Below are positions 1 to 9,094 of a stretch of 64,000 nucleotides of DNA, piece by piece (within the stretch, counting starts at the first letter, position 1; each line of letters starts with the position of its first letter). Under the pieces are notes generated by a model. The model did no database searches. It was not told where the DNA came from and saw nothing but the letters and a program-made list of their open reading frames with translations. The translations under genes and the position numbers were made by a program. The stretch is from Pelagimonas sp. (GTDB lineage Bacteria > Pseudomonadota > Alphaproteobacteria > Rhodobacterales > Rhodobacteraceae): NCBI GenBank assembly GCA_025210345.1, contig JAOARX010000001.1, forward strand, positions 1-64,000, given 5' to 3'.

Positions 1-169
1 GCGCCTCCATCACCGCGCGGGACACGATGTTCTCCGAGGCAATCAGCTCGATCTCATCGCGCTGGCGGCCAAGTTCATTGGTGATCGAGCCAAAAAGCTC
101 AGGGTCACGGGTGGATAGGCTTTCCGTGAAAAAGCCCGCGTTTGGGGTGTCAAAAGAGTCTTTTGTCAT
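1..169 (-). CDS. glyA: Serine hydroxymethyltransferase, N-terminal fragment (cut by window edge)
   Basis: Interconverts serine and glycine using 5,10-methylene-THF. In the serine cycle it is the entry point for one-carbon units. Only the first 56 codons are in the window. Reading leftward from the ATG at 167-169, the translation contains [20 protein letters not shown], the conserved N-terminal signature of the family that precedes the PLP-binding core. The start lies 17 bases after the ppc stop, so glyA is the last visible gene of the leftward sga-mtkAB-hprA-ppc-glyA operon. Its position next to serine-cycle genes suggests an isozyme devoted to one-carbon assimilation. That role is inferred from context. 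Confidence 0.9.
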   Translation of the reverse strand, partial: MTKDSFDTPNAGFFTESLSTRDPELFGSITNELGRQRDEIELIASENIVSRAVMEA

Positions 170-186
170 GGTGTGTCCTATCAGGT

Positions 187-2838
187 TTAACCGGTCCAGC
201 CCAATCCAGCCGAGATACAATTCATCGATTGCATCAACTGGATGCGGGCCGGGTTCGCGGGGTTGGGATTGCTGCGCACCTCATGCAAGAGATCAACCTG
301 CAAGTCATGCGCTGCGCGCAAGACAGGATCGTTACGATGGGTTTGGGCCCGCAGCCGTGGAAAGCGGTTTGCCACCGGCTGGCCGGTGATCGAGCGGATC
401 ATCTGCTGCGCCTGTCCATATTCCGAGCTGATACGATCAAAAATTGTTTTCGAAATCTCCCGATCGTTGACCAACTCGGCATAACGGCGCGCGATATCCA
501 TATCGCATAGCAGCAGTGACTTTTCGACTTCGTCGATCATCAGGCGGAACAGGGCGTTGTGCTGGAACATCCGTTGCAGCAGGGTTTTGCCCCGTGTTCC
601 GCGAATACGCACAAAGGTTTCCAGCGCATTACCCACCCCGTACCAGCCTGTGATCATATGGCGGTTTTGCGACCAGGCGAACACCCAGGGGATGGCCCGC
701 AGATCGTCCAAAGATGCGGCGCCAAACCGGCGTGCGGGGCGCGAACCGATGCGCAAAAGCGCCAATTCGTCGACGGGGCTGGCCTGATTGAAATAGGTTA
801 GGAAACCGGGGTCGGATATCAGCGCGACATAGGCGGTCTGGCTTAGGCTGGCCAGGGCTTCGAGCGCATCGTCTTGTTCCGGGTCGACGGGTTCGAGCCC
901 GCTTGTGGCACTGTGACTAAGAACCGAAGACGCGAGCAGCTCTAATTGTGCGGCGGCGGTCCCGGTGTTGGCGTATTTGGCACTGACAACCTCGCCCTGT
1001 TCCGTCATGCGCAGGGCCCCATCCAGCGTGCCACGGGGCTGAGCGGCAATCGCGCGCCCCGTTGGTGCCCCGCCTCGGCTCACCGAACCACCCCGCCCAT
1101 GAAAGAACACGGGCTTAAGCCGGAACGGCGCAAGCGCGCGGGTGATGGCCCGTTGCGCACGATCCAGCGACCAGACAGACCGCAGGAACCCTCCGTCCTT
1201 ATTGCTGTCTGAATATCCCAGCATGATCTCGATCCGGCCAGAGCTGTTGCGCAGGCTGCGCAGGGCCAGCGGCGTGCTGAGCACATCGCGCAGGATATCC
1301 GGGGCTGCTTCCAGATCAGAAATGGTTTCGAGCAGCGGCACCACCTTGAGCGATAGGGTTTCACCACCAAACCCGGCGTAGCGCGCCAACAGGTAAACCG
1401 CGAGAATATCGTCCGAGGATCGGGTCATGGACAGGATAAACGGACCAAGGGCTTCGGGGTCAACGCCGCTTTGATAGTCGTGCATCAAGCGCAAGAGATC
1501 CATCAGTTCAGCCGCTTCGTCGGTCAGGCGATCATTGCTGATATGAACCAAACCTGTCTGGGACAGCTCGCGCCGCAGACGCGCGCCCCATTGCGCGGTG
1601 CCCGGGGCCGGGGTCTCGCCCTGCGCCTGCCAGATGGCCTGAAGCGTCCGGGTGACCACGTCTGAATTTTGACGGATATCCAGGGTGTGCATCCGCAACC
1701 CGAACACCTGAACCTGCCAGCGCAGGGGGCGGATCAGATCTTGCGCCAAAAGCGTGGCATTCATCGCGTGCAGGGCGGTCTCGACCTTGGTCAGATCTTT
1801 CTCAAAATCCCTGACGTGGGTATAGCGCCCATCAAACAGGCACGATCGGATCGCCGCCATGGCCTGTCGAAAGATCTCGTTCGGGTTGCGCTGGCGCAGG
1901 GCGCTTGCGTCACTGGCACGCGCATCAATCAAACGGTTCAGCGCTTCGGCGGTGGGTTGGGGCAGGGGGGCCAGCCTGGCCGAAATGGACAGTTTGCGCA
2001 CGATCTCATCCAGCCGTTCAAGGTAAAGATCGCGCGCCATGTCATGCGCCCGTTCAAGCGCCTGGGCCGTGACTTTGGCGGTTACATGAGGGTTACCGTC
2101 GCGATCCCCACCAATCCAGGAATGAAAGCGCAAACAGCAGCTGTCGGGCAGCGGCGTTTCAAAAACGTCCTGCGTCGCGGAGGCAAAGCTTTCGAAAACA
2201 CGTGGCACAGCCTGAATCAGACTGGTTCGGTAAAACTGAAGACCCCAGTCAATTTCGGCATCAAGCGACGGGCGTTCCAGCCGCAATTCCCCCGTCATCC
2301 AAAGCAGGTCGATTTCCATTTCCAGCGTGCGCTGCAATTGGGCTTCTTCGCGGGGCGACCAGCGCCGTGTCTCTAGCTCCACCAGGCAGCGATAAATCCG
2401 CCGGTGAATATCCAGAACCGAAACGCGTTTTGCCTCGGTCGGATGGGCGGTCAGGGTCGGGCCCACGCTCAGCCGGTTCTGGGCAATCAGGTTTTGCATG
2501 GCGCTGCGTTCGTCCGCAGTTGCGGACTCCAAGGCCTGGGCAAAGCTGCCCTTGCGCGCGGCAGCACCGTTCAGGCGTTCCACCTGACGCCCGCTGCGAA
2601 TGGATGCGTTTTCGTCCAGGATCTGCTGCAGGTGAAACCAGATGGTTGCGGCCTGCAGATGATCCGACGCCTGGTCCGCCGACCAGGTCGCGCGATGCGC
2701 ATCTTGATCATTCAAGAGGTCGGGCGCCCGGCGCGCCAGGACATGGGTCCACGCCTGTTTCAGCCGATCGCGCAGGCGCTCGGTCTGATCTGAGGCGGTG
2801 GCGTTGGAGGGGATCGTATCGGGCGCCCGCTGTTGCAT
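187..2838 (-). CDS. ppc: Phosphoenolpyruvate carboxylase
   Basis: Carboxylates PEP with bicarbonate to oxaloacetate, the CO2-fixing step of the serine cycle. The protein is 883 residues, normal for bacterial PEPC. Both family signatures are visible: TAHPTE in the N-terminal third (catalytic His) and [12 protein letters not shown] in the middle (glycine-rich catalytic loop). The frame stays open upstream to 2970. I chose the ATG at 2838 because it overlaps the hprA stop as TAATG, an arrangement of translational coupling, and the protein start then matches family length. The gene lies between hprA and glyA in the serine-cycle operon. Confidence 0.95.
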   Translation of the reverse strand: MQQRAPDTIPSNATASDQTERLRDRLKQAWTHVLARRAPDLLNDQDAHRATWSADQASDHLQAATIWFHLQQILDENASIRSGRQVERLNGAAARKGSFAQALESATADERSAMQNLIAQNRLSVGPTLTAHPTEAKRVSVLDIHRRIYRCLVELETRRWSPREEAQLQRTLEMEIDLLWMTGELRLERPSLDAEIDWGLQFYRTSLIQAVPRVFESFASATQDVFETPLPDSCCLRFHSWIGGDRDGNPHVTAKVTAQALERAHDMARDLYLERLDEIVRKLSISARLAPLPQPTAEALNRLIDARASDASALRQRNPNEIFRQAMAAIRSCLFDGRYTHVRDFEKDLTKVETALHAMNATLLAQDLIRPLRWQVQVFGLRMHTLDIRQNSDVVTRTLQAIWQAQGETPAPGTAQWGARLRRELSQTGLVHISNDRLTDEAAELMDLLRLMHDYQSGVDPEALGPFILSMTRSSDDILAVYLLARYAGFGGETLSLKVVPLLETISDLEAAPDILRDVLSTPLALRSLRNSSGRIEIMLGYSDSNKDGGFLRSVWSLDRAQRAITRALAPFRLKPVFFHGRGGSVSRGGAPTGRAIAAQPRGTLDGALRMTEQGEVVSAKYANTGTAAAQLELLASSVLSHSATSGLEPVDPEQDDALEALASLSQTAYVALISDPGFLTYFNQASPVDELALLRIGSRPARRFGAASLDDLRAIPWVFAWSQNRHMITGWYGVGNALETFVRIRGTRGKTLLQRMFQHNALFRLMIDEVEKSLLLCDMDIARRYAELVNDREISKTIFDRISSEYGQAQQMIRSITGQPVANRFPRLRAQTHRNDPVLRAAHDLQVDLLHEVRSNPNPANPARIQLMQSMNCISAGLGWTG

Positions 2839-3812
2839 TACTGTACCTTGTCCATTGGGTTGCCGTCGTTGAAAAACGCTTCGAGATTGTCCAGCACGCG
2901 AAAGCCCATGGCCTCGCGCGTGGCTCGGGTGGCGCTGCCCAGATGCGGGAGCATGACAAGGTTGTCGCATTGCAACAGGTCCGGGGCGATGCGGGGTTCG
3001 CCATCGAAAACATCCAAGCCCGCGCCGCCGATCATGTCGAAACTCAGCGCCTGGATCAGCGCATGTTCATCGATCACCTCGCCGCGCGCGGTGTTGATCA
3101 GAAAGGCATCAGGTTTCATAAGGCCCAGACGCGTCCCGTTGATCAGATGCCGGTTGGCCACGCCACCGGGGCAATGCAGGGAAACAAAGTCACATTGCGG
3201 CAGCAGATCTTCGACCGTATCGACCTGGGTCGCCCCATAGGCGGCCAGGACTTCGGGCGCGATTTTTGAGCGGTTCTGCACCACGATTTTCATGCCAAAG
3301 CCGTGATGCGCGCGCCGTGCCATCGCCTGGCCAATACGCCCGAAACCGATGATCCCCAACGTTGCGCCGCTGACCTTGGTGCCCACCAGATGCGTCGGGC
3401 GCCAGCCGGTCCACTGGCCCGAGCGCAGCTCGCGTTCGCCTTCGCCCGCACGGCGCGCCACCATCAAAAGCAACGTCATGGCGATGTCGGCAGTGCAATC
3501 GGACAGCACATCAGGCGTGTTGGTCACGGTGATGCCGTGGTGCTTGGCGCGGTCCAGATCAATATGACCAAATCCCACACCGTAATTCGCCAACAGCTCG
3601 GTTCTGGGGCGCGAGACGTCCAGTGCTTCGGCGTCCAGTTTATCGGTGACCGTGGGCAGGATCGCGTCATATTTCTTGAGAGCCTCGCGGAAATCCGCGT
3701 GGCTCATGGGGGTGTCGGCCTTGTTGAACTCGGCATTGAAGTTCTCTTTCAGCCGGGCCTCGACCGCGGCAGGCCAGCGGCGGGTGACAAGCACATTGGG
3801 TTTCGCAGACAT
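2838..3812 (-). CDS. hprA: Hydroxypyruvate reductase / glycerate dehydrogenase (D-2-hydroxyacid dehydrogenase family)
   Basis: Reduces hydroxypyruvate, the product of serine-glyoxylate aminotransferase, to D-glycerate in the serine cycle. The 324-residue protein has the D-isomer 2-hydroxyacid dehydrogenase layout. The Rossmann glycine motif is LGIIGFGRIGQAMA near residues 155-168, and the catalytic Arg lies in NTARGEVIDEHAL. The catalytic His lies in LPHLGSATRATR near the C-terminus. The start ATG (3810-3812) shares one base with the mtkB TGA stop (TGATG), and its own stop overlaps the ppc start. Sequence alone would allow another 2-ketoacid reductase; the operon position makes hydroxypyruvate the likely substrate. 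Confidence 0.88.
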   Translation of the reverse strand: MSAKPNVLVTRRWPAAVEARLKENFNAEFNKADTPMSHADFREALKKYDAILPTVTDKLDAEALDVSRPRTELLANYGVGFGHIDLDRAKHHGITVTNTPDVLSDCTADIAMTLLLMVARRAGEGERELRSGQWTGWRPTHLVGTKVSGATLGIIGFGRIGQAMARRAHHGFGMKIVVQNRSKIAPEVLAAYGATQVDTVEDLLPQCDFVSLHCPGGVANRHLINGTRLGLMKPDAFLINTARGEVIDEHALIQALSFDMIGGAGLDVFDGEPRIAPDLLQCDNLVMLPHLGSATRATREAMGFRVLDNLEAFFNDGNPMDKVQ

Positions 3813-4702
3813 CAGGCGGCCTCCTTCATGACATTGGCGATGGTGTCGCCGATAACCGCCGGGTTGGGCGCGACCGTCACCCCGGCAGCCGAGAGAATTT
3901 CGACCTTTTCGCTGGCGCTTTCGCCAAAGGCCGAGATGATGGCACCCGCGTGCCCCATGGTCCGGCCCTTGGGCGCGGTCAGACCGGCCACATAGGCCAC
4001 CACCGGCTTGGTCACATGGTCGCGAATGTAATCCGCGGCTTCGGCCTCTTGCGGGCCACCGATCTCACCGATCATGCAGATCACATCGGTTTCATCGTCG
4101 TTCTCGAACTTTTCCAGAATGTCACGGAAAGACGAACCGTTGATCGGATCACCGCCAATACCAACCGAAGTCGAAACCCCGATGCCATGCGCCTTGAGCT
4201 GCGCCGCGGCCTCGTAGCCCAGCGTACCCGAGCGCCCGATGATCCCCACATTCCCCGGCAGATAGATATGCCCCGGCATAATGCCCAAAAGCGCCTTGCC
4301 CGGGCTGATCGTGCCCGCACAGTTCGGCCCGGTCAGCACCATGCGGCGCTCTTTGGGATAGCGGTACATGTAGCGTTTCACACGGATCATATCCTGCGCC
4401 GGGATGCCGTCGGTGATGCAGACACAATAGCGGATGCCCGCATCCGCGGCCTCCATGATACTGTCGGCGGCAAAGGGTGGGGGCACAAACACAAGGCTGG
4501 AATCGGCCTGGGTTTCGGCGACGGCCTCTTCGACCGTGTCGAAAACCGGCACGCCATCGACCTCTTGGCCACCTTTGCCCGGCACAACCCCACCCACGAC
4601 GTTGGTGCCATATTCCAGCATGTCTGCGGTGTGAAACCGGGCCATCTTGCCAGTGATTCCATGAACGATGACACGGGATTCGCGGTCCAGGTAGATGCTC
4701 AT
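3812..4702 (-). CDS. mtkB: Malate-CoA ligase (malate thiokinase) alpha subunit
   Basis: Together with MtkA it makes malyl-CoA from malate, CoA and ATP, the step that commits malate to the serine cycle. The 296-residue protein belongs to the succinyl-CoA synthetase alpha family. The N-terminal CoA-binding fold starts at [19 protein letters not shown]. The phosphohistidine active site is recognisable near the end, in [13 protein letters not shown]. The frame opens further upstream, but the ATG at 4702 overlaps the mtkA TGA as ATGA, and the family N-terminus begins here. Assignment as malate rather than succinate ligase rests on its neighbours sga, hprA, ppc and mcl. Confidence 0.9.
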   Translation of the reverse strand: MSIYLDRESRVIVHGITGKMARFHTADMLEYGTNVVGGVVPGKGGQEVDGVPVFDTVEEAVAETQADSSLVFVPPPFAADSIMEAADAGIRYCVCITDGIPAQDMIRVKRYMYRYPKERRMVLTGPNCAGTISPGKALLGIMPGHIYLPGNVGIIGRSGTLGYEAAAQLKAHGIGVSTSVGIGGDPINGSSFRDILEKFENDDETDVICMIGEIGGPQEAEAADYIRDHVTKPVVAYVAGLTAPKGRTMGHAGAIISAFGESASEKVEILSAAGVTVAPNPAVIGDTIANVMKEAA

Positions 4703-5898
4703 TTTACAACCCTCACATTGGTTTCGTGGGACAAATCGTTTTGCCATGCACCGACGGCGCGTTCTGCAGCCTCCATCAGGGTCGAGGCGCGGATAATGGG
4801 CAGCCCGCTTTGGGCAAGGATCTTTTGACCCTCTTCGACGTTCGTGCCGGCCAGACGGACAATCACGGGCACGTCAACCTGCACCTCTTCGAGCGCTTGA
4901 ACGACGCCTTTGGCCACCCAGTCACAGCGGTTGATACCCGCAAAGATATTGACAAGAACCGCCTGCACATTGCTGTCGGACATGACCAGACGAAACGCCT
5001 TGGCAACCCGTTCGGGCGTGGCGCCGCCGCCGATATCAAGAAAGTTGGCGGGCTCGCCCCCGGCCATCTTGATCGTGTCCATGGTGGCCATGGCCAGTCC
5101 GGCGCCATTGACGATGCAGCCAATATTGCCCTCTAGCCCGACATAAGACAGACCACGATCCGCCGCGCGGCTTTCGCGCGGGTCTTCCTGGCTTTTGTCG
5201 CGCAGCTCGGCGATCTGCGGGTGCCGGAACAGCGCGTTGTCGTCAAAGGTCATCTTGGCGTCCAGCGCAACAATGCGGCTGTCTCCGGTCACGACCAGCG
5301 GATTGATTTCAACCATTGTGGCGTCGTGCTCGCGGAACGCGCGATAGCAGCCTTGAAGCGTGCGCACCATCTGTTGGGTCATCGCGGGTTCAATGCCCAG
5401 TTTGAACGCAATCTGACGGCACTGGAAATCCTGAAGACCAACCGCGGGTTCGACGGTGGCGCGAACGATGCTTTCGGGCTTTTCGGCGGAAATCTCTTCG
5501 ATTTCCATACCACCCTCGGCACTGGCGACGATCATCACCCGCTGGCTTGAACGGTCCAGAACAAAGCCCAGATAGATCTCGCGCTCAATTGGCACGCCCG
5601 CCTCGACATAGACGCGGTAGATGCCTTTGCCTTCTGGACCGGTCTGATGAGTCACCAGCTTGCGGCCAAACATCTCTTCACAGCCGTTTTGAATTTCGGC
5701 CTCGGTGGTGCAGACTTTGACACCCCCTGCCTTGCCGCGGCCCCCGGCGTGAACCTGCGCTTTGACAACCCAAAGATCCCCGCCCAACTCACGCGCGCGA
5801 TAGGTCGCCTGTTCCGGGCTATAGGCCAATGCGCCTGCGGGCACATCCACGCCAAAACCGGCGAGGATCTCTTTTGCCTGATACTCATGAATATCCAT
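4699..5898 (-). CDS. mtkA: Malate-CoA ligase (malate thiokinase) beta subunit
   Basis: This is the ATP-grasp subunit of malate thiokinase, partner of MtkB. The 399-residue protein starts [17 protein letters not shown], the standard start of succinyl-CoA synthetase beta proteins. It has the ATP-grasp region [17 protein letters not shown] and the [13 protein letters not shown] segment of the C-terminal ligase domain. A strong ribosome site (GGAGGAG) precedes the ATG at 5898. The gene lies 30 bases after sga and overlaps mtkB by 4 bases. Succinyl-CoA ligase is the alternative by family; a cluster with sga, hprA, ppc and glyA on the same strand and mcl divergent argues for malate. Confidence 0.9.
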   Translation of the reverse strand: MDIHEYQAKEILAGFGVDVPAGALAYSPEQATYRARELGGDLWVVKAQVHAGGRGKAGGVKVCTTEAEIQNGCEEMFGRKLVTHQTGPEGKGIYRVYVEAGVPIEREIYLGFVLDRSSQRVMIVASAEGGMEIEEISAEKPESIVRATVEPAVGLQDFQCRQIAFKLGIEPAMTQQMVRTLQGCYRAFREHDATMVEINPLVVTGDSRIVALDAKMTFDDNALFRHPQIAELRDKSQEDPRESRAADRGLSYVGLEGNIGCIVNGAGLAMATMDTIKMAGGEPANFLDIGGGATPERVAKAFRLVMSDSNVQAVLVNIFAGINRCDWVAKGVVQALEEVQVDVPVIVRLAGTNVEEGQKILAQSGLPIIRASTLMEAAERAVGAWQNDLSHETNVRVVK

Positions 5899-5928
5899 GG
5901 TGCTCCTCCCAAGATGCGTGATGGATGA

Positions 5929-7176
5929 TTATTCCGCAGCCAATGCGGCGCGGTAATGGGTGTCGAGCGCGGCATCCACGGCGGCGTGATCAACCGTACC
6001 GCCCAGCTCTTCGATGGCTTGGGCAAAGCGGGTGACGATATCCGCAACCGTGGCTTCGCTCAGCAGGTTCAGGATGCCGATACGGACCTGGACCGGCTCG
6101 GACAGGGTGGGCCAGATGCCGAAATTGCGGGCGCGGCAGTTCTGGACCAACTCCATTTCGCGACCCGCCAGATCACCCGGCAGGTTCAGCACCACCAGCG
6201 AGGTCATGTTTGACGTGACCTCACAGCCCATGGCGGTCACGGCCTTGCGCAACGCCGCCTCGTGATGGGCATAATCCTTGGCCCTCTGGGCGATGGTCTG
6301 TTGCAGCGTGATCCGCAACGCCTCGTGGAATGCGGCGACCGCATAGGCGGAATGGGTGCGGTGATACGTGCCTTTTTCAACGTCCTTGCCATCGATGATC
6401 CCCCAATGGCGGGCCTCCATCACCGGGTGATGCACAAAGCTGCGGGTGCCCGTGGCCTTGAGCGCCACCATATAGCGATCTGTCAGTGAAACCGGCGCAT
6501 AGGTCAGCGGCAGGCAGCAGATCCCTTTTTGCGGGCAAGACGCCCAGCCAGCCACTCCGGGGAAATCGTCGATGCGGAAATCCTCGACCCCCAGCGACGA
6601 GACCGCATCAACCAGCCCCATGGTTCCGTGCTTTTCGCAAGCATCGCTAAAGCCCTGAATGTCATTGATGCGGCCCGAACCGGTTTCCCAATGCGCCATG
6701 GCCGCCCATTTCGGTTTGTGCTCGGCCAGCGCCTTTTCAACGATTTCGCCGGTCACAGAGTCGCCATGGGGCACGTTGATGATGGTCACCGAGGCCGCCT
6801 GAGGATCAAGCGGATTGGCGGCCAGTTCATCGGCGGTGGCGGCCTTCATGCGTACCGTCAAACCGTCGATACCGGAAAACGTCCCGTTCACGAACATCAC
6901 CACGCTGTCACCGGGCATCACTGCGCTGAACATGACGTCCAGACCGCTCCAACCGGTGCCCGCCACGCCAAAGGTATGCGTGTTTTCCGTGCCCCAGATT
7001 TCCCGCAGCATGTGTTTGCATTCAATCATGCCGCGCAGCACGTCACCGTGCATGTGGTCCGCAATCCCCGCCCCCGAGAAGGCCGCCAGGACACGGGCGT
7101 CGGTGTTGCCGGGGCCCGGGCCCGCCGCGATGGTTGCAGGGATCTCCAGCTTGGGAAAAATCTGTTCACTGTGCAT
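5929..7176 (-). CDS. sgaA: Serine-glyoxylate aminotransferase
   Basis: Transfers the amino group of serine to glyoxylate, giving hydroxypyruvate and glycine; it is PLP-dependent. The protein is 415 residues, class V aminotransferase fold. The N-terminus has the GPGPGNTDARVL motif of the alanine/serine-glyoxylate aminotransferase family, and the PLP lysine lies in CPQKGICCLP mid-protein. An in-frame ATG exists at 7197. I chose the ATG at 7174-7176 because GGGAGGAG lies just upstream at the right spacing and the family N-terminus starts near here. It is the first gene of the leftward serine-cycle operon. Confidence 0.93.
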   Translation of the reverse strand: MHSEQIFPKLEIPATIAAGPGPGNTDARVLAAFSGAGIADHMHGDVLRGMIECKHMLREIWGTENTHTFGVAGTGWSGLDVMFSAVMPGDSVVMFVNGTFSGIDGLTVRMKAATADELAANPLDPQAASVTIINVPHGDSVTGEIVEKALAEHKPKWAAMAHWETGSGRINDIQGFSDACEKHGTMGLVDAVSSLGVEDFRIDDFPGVAGWASCPQKGICCLPLTYAPVSLTDRYMVALKATGTRSFVHHPVMEARHWGIIDGKDVEKGTYHRTHSAYAVAAFHEALRITLQQTIAQRAKDYAHHEAALRKAVTAMGCEVTSNMTSLVVLNLPGDLAGREMELVQNCRARNFGIWPTLSEPVQVRIGILNLLSEATVADIVTRFAQAIEELGGTVDHAAVDAALDTHYRAALAAE

Positions 7177-7380
7177 TGGGGTCTCCTCCCGAGGCATTTT
7201 ATATTTCGAATTTCGAAAAATGATGACTTGCCTTTGATTTTAAGAAAACGCACCTTGATCCTGCTTTTGTGTATCTAAATGGATGGGCATTTACCCACCC
7301 ATTAGGGTAAGTATCCCGTTGTATACGCAGATATGGCCCATTCAAATGGGTGGTTTATTCTGATTTTTATAGGAAAAACA
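7177..7380. promoter_or_regulatory. Divergent control region between the sga operon and the LuxR-type regulator
   Basis: This 204-base AT-richer region separates the leftward sga operon from the rightward regulator gene. Two dyads share the word ATGGGT. One pairs ATGGATGGG (7279-7287) with CCCACCCAT (7294-7302), nine-base arms with one mismatch and six bases between. The other pairs CCCATT (7337-7342) with AATGGG (7345-7350). Both are candidate operators, perhaps for the adjacent regulator, but that is inference. The regulator start has the ribosome site AGGAAAAACA before the ATG at 7381. Confidence 0.45.
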
Positions 7381-8016
7381 ATGGCTAAAGAAATCAGCGC
7401 TCCGATCTCGATCATGCTGGCCGACGGCAATCCCCTGGTGCTTTCGGCCATGTCCGAGATGTTCGATCGTGATTCGCGATTCTCTTTGGTGGCGACCAGC
7501 GCCACCGCCGAAGGCTTTCTCGGCGCGGTGATGCGCGTACCGGTCGACATCGGCGTAATCGACTGGGATCTGCCGGTTCTGGGGGCTGAAAAATTGTCAG
7601 AGGTGCTGCGCGTCCAAGAAAGCGCACCACGTCTGATCATATATGGAAATGACGATAAATCCCTTGTTCAAAAGGCGATAGCCGCCGGAGCCGCAGCATA
7701 TGCGACGCGATCCGGATCAACAGAAACGCTGATTCAAACCTGTTTGGACGTCGCCGCCGGTAAAATGGTTTTTCCGTTTCTGGACATCCGGGAACTGCGT
7801 AACGACCCGATCGAAAGCCTCTCTCGAAAAGAAAAACAGCTTTTGGATGCGCTGGCGACGGGCCTGACAAACAAGGAACTCAGCCGGGATCTGGGCATTT
7901 CAACCAATACGGTAAAGTTCCACCTGTCGAATATTTTCGATAAATTGTCGGTCCGAAACCGCGCACAAGCGATCGCATACTACTATGCTCATAAGGCCAA
8001 GGGAGGATCTGCTTAG
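7381..8016 (+). CDS. LuxR/NarL-type response regulator with degenerate receiver domain
   Basis: A DNA-binding regulator of 211 residues, probably controlling the flanking serine-cycle genes. It has an N-terminal receiver-like domain (about residues 9-125) and a C-terminal LuxR helix-turn-helix (about 145-205, LSRKEKQLLDALATGLTNKE then STNTVKFHLSNIF). The phosphoacceptor position D61 is present. The second acidic-pocket residue is Gly16, the Thr/Ser switch position reads Gly89, and the conserved Lys is Arg110. Phosphorylation may therefore be weak or absent. The start is the ATG at 7381, which follows a ribosome site; an in-frame ATG at 7333 falls inside the operator-like region. There is no sensor kinase nearby. 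Confidence 0.85.
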   Translation: MAKEISAPISIMLADGNPLVLSAMSEMFDRDSRFSLVATSATAEGFLGAVMRVPVDIGVIDWDLPVLGAEKLSEVLRVQESAPRLIIYGNDDKSLVQKAIAAGAAAYATRSGSTETLIQTCLDVAAGKMVFPFLDIRELRNDPIESLSRKEKQLLDALATGLTNKELSRDLGISTNTVKFHLSNIFDKLSVRNRAQAIAYYYAHKAKGGSA

Positions 8017-8020
8017 ACAC

Positions 8021-8115
8021 TCTGCATTCATTAGTATGCAGAAAAATTTATTGACAGTGAAACTAGATTTGAGAATTTGAAATAGACAGAGAATCTGAGC
8101 GCGAGGAGACGCCCC
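8021..8115 (+). promoter_or_regulatory. Inverted repeat and probable promoter ahead of mcl
   Basis: Between the regulator stop and mcl there is a perfect inverted repeat, TCTGCAT (8021-8027) and ATGCAGA (8036-8042), eight bases apart and followed by an A-rich stretch. A good -35 hexamer TTGACA lies at 8051-8056. The -10 expected about 17 bases later (AATTTG, 8074-8079) is weak. The repeat could be an operator or a weak terminator of the regulator transcript. A ribosome site GAGGAG lies at 8102-8107. Confidence 0.4.
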
Positions 8116-9093
8116 ATGTCCTTTTTCCCCATCGAACAAGCCCCCGGTCGGTTGAACCGTAGCGAATTGGCCGTCCCGGGTAGCCAGCCACAAATGTTTG
8201 AGAAAGCAGCGCAATCCGATGTGGATGTGATCTTTCTTGACCTCGAAGACGCGGTCGCACCCGACGAAAAAGAACAGGCCCGCAAGAATATCATCAAGGG
8301 TCTGAATGACATCGACTGGAACACCAAGACCATGTCGATTCGAATCAACGGGCTGGATACGCACTATATGTATCGCGATGTGGTCGACATCATTGAGCAG
8401 GCTGGCGAACGTCTTGACCTGATCATGATCCCCAAAGTGGGCACCGCCGCCGACGTCTATGCCGTCGATATGCTGACCACCCAGGTCGAAGACGCGGTGG
8501 GCCTGAAAAAGCGGATTGGGTTTGAGCACATCATTGAAACCGCGCTTGGCATGCAAAACGTGACCGAAATCGCGGGCGCGTCCAAGCGCAACGAAAGCCT
8601 GCATTTCGGCGTGGCGGATTACGCCGCCTCAACCCGCGCGCGCACGACCATCATCGGCGGCGTGAACCCGGATTACTCGGTGCTGACCGATCCGTTGGAT
8701 GACGGCACGCGCATGACCCATTGGGGCGACATGTGGCACTATGCCTTGGCGCGGATGGTCGTTGCGGCCCGCGCCAACGGCCTTCGTCCCATCGACGGTC
8801 CGTTTGGCGATTTCCAGGATCCCGACGGCTATCGCGCGGCGGCCAAACGCGCGGCGGTGCTGGGTTGCGAAGGCAAATGGGCGATCCACCCCAGCCAGAT
8901 TGAACTGGCAAACGAGGTCATGTCACCCTCTGAGGCCGAAGTGACCAAAGCGCAGCGCATCCTCGAAGCCATGGCCGAAGCCGAGGCCGCAGGCAAAGGT
9001 GCGGTTTCGCTGGATGGTCGCCTGATTGACTATGCGTCGATCCGACAGGCCGAGGTGCTGGTCGAAAAGGCCCGGCAGATTTCTGGTGACTGA
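8116..9093 (+). CDS. mcl: L-malyl-CoA lyase (HpcH/HpaI, citrate lyase beta family)
   Basis: Cleaves malyl-CoA to glyoxylate and acetyl-CoA, closing the serine cycle. Members of this family in Rhodobacterales can also act on beta-methylmalyl-CoA. The 325-residue protein matches the length of Rhodobacter Mcl1 (about 318). It has the Mg-binding DVIFLDLEDAVAPDEKEQAR segment near residues 37-56 and the conserved IHPSQIELANE segment near residues 256-266. The ATG at 8116 follows GAGGAG. gckA starts one base after its stop, so mcl and gckA are co-transcribed. Substrate use is inferred from mtkAB, which sits in the divergent operon. Confidence 0.93.
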   Translation: MSFFPIEQAPGRLNRSELAVPGSQPQMFEKAAQSDVDVIFLDLEDAVAPDEKEQARKNIIKGLNDIDWNTKTMSIRINGLDTHYMYRDVVDIIEQAGERLDLIMIPKVGTAADVYAVDMLTTQVEDAVGLKKRIGFEHIIETALGMQNVTEIAGASKRNESLHFGVADYAASTRARTTIIGGVNPDYSVLTDPLDDGTRMTHWGDMWHYALARMVVAARANGLRPIDGPFGDFQDPDGYRAAAKRAAVLGCEGKWAIHPSQIELANEVMSPSEAEVTKAQRILEAMAEAEAAGKGAVSLDGRLIDYASIRQAEVLVEKARQISGD

Positions 9094-9094
9094 T

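Noticed and set aside
3812-5898. Succinyl-CoA synthetase sucCD instead of malate thiokinase
   Set aside because: No TCA genes adjoin it, whereas sga, hprA, ppc and glyA are in the same operon and mcl lies just across the divergent control region.
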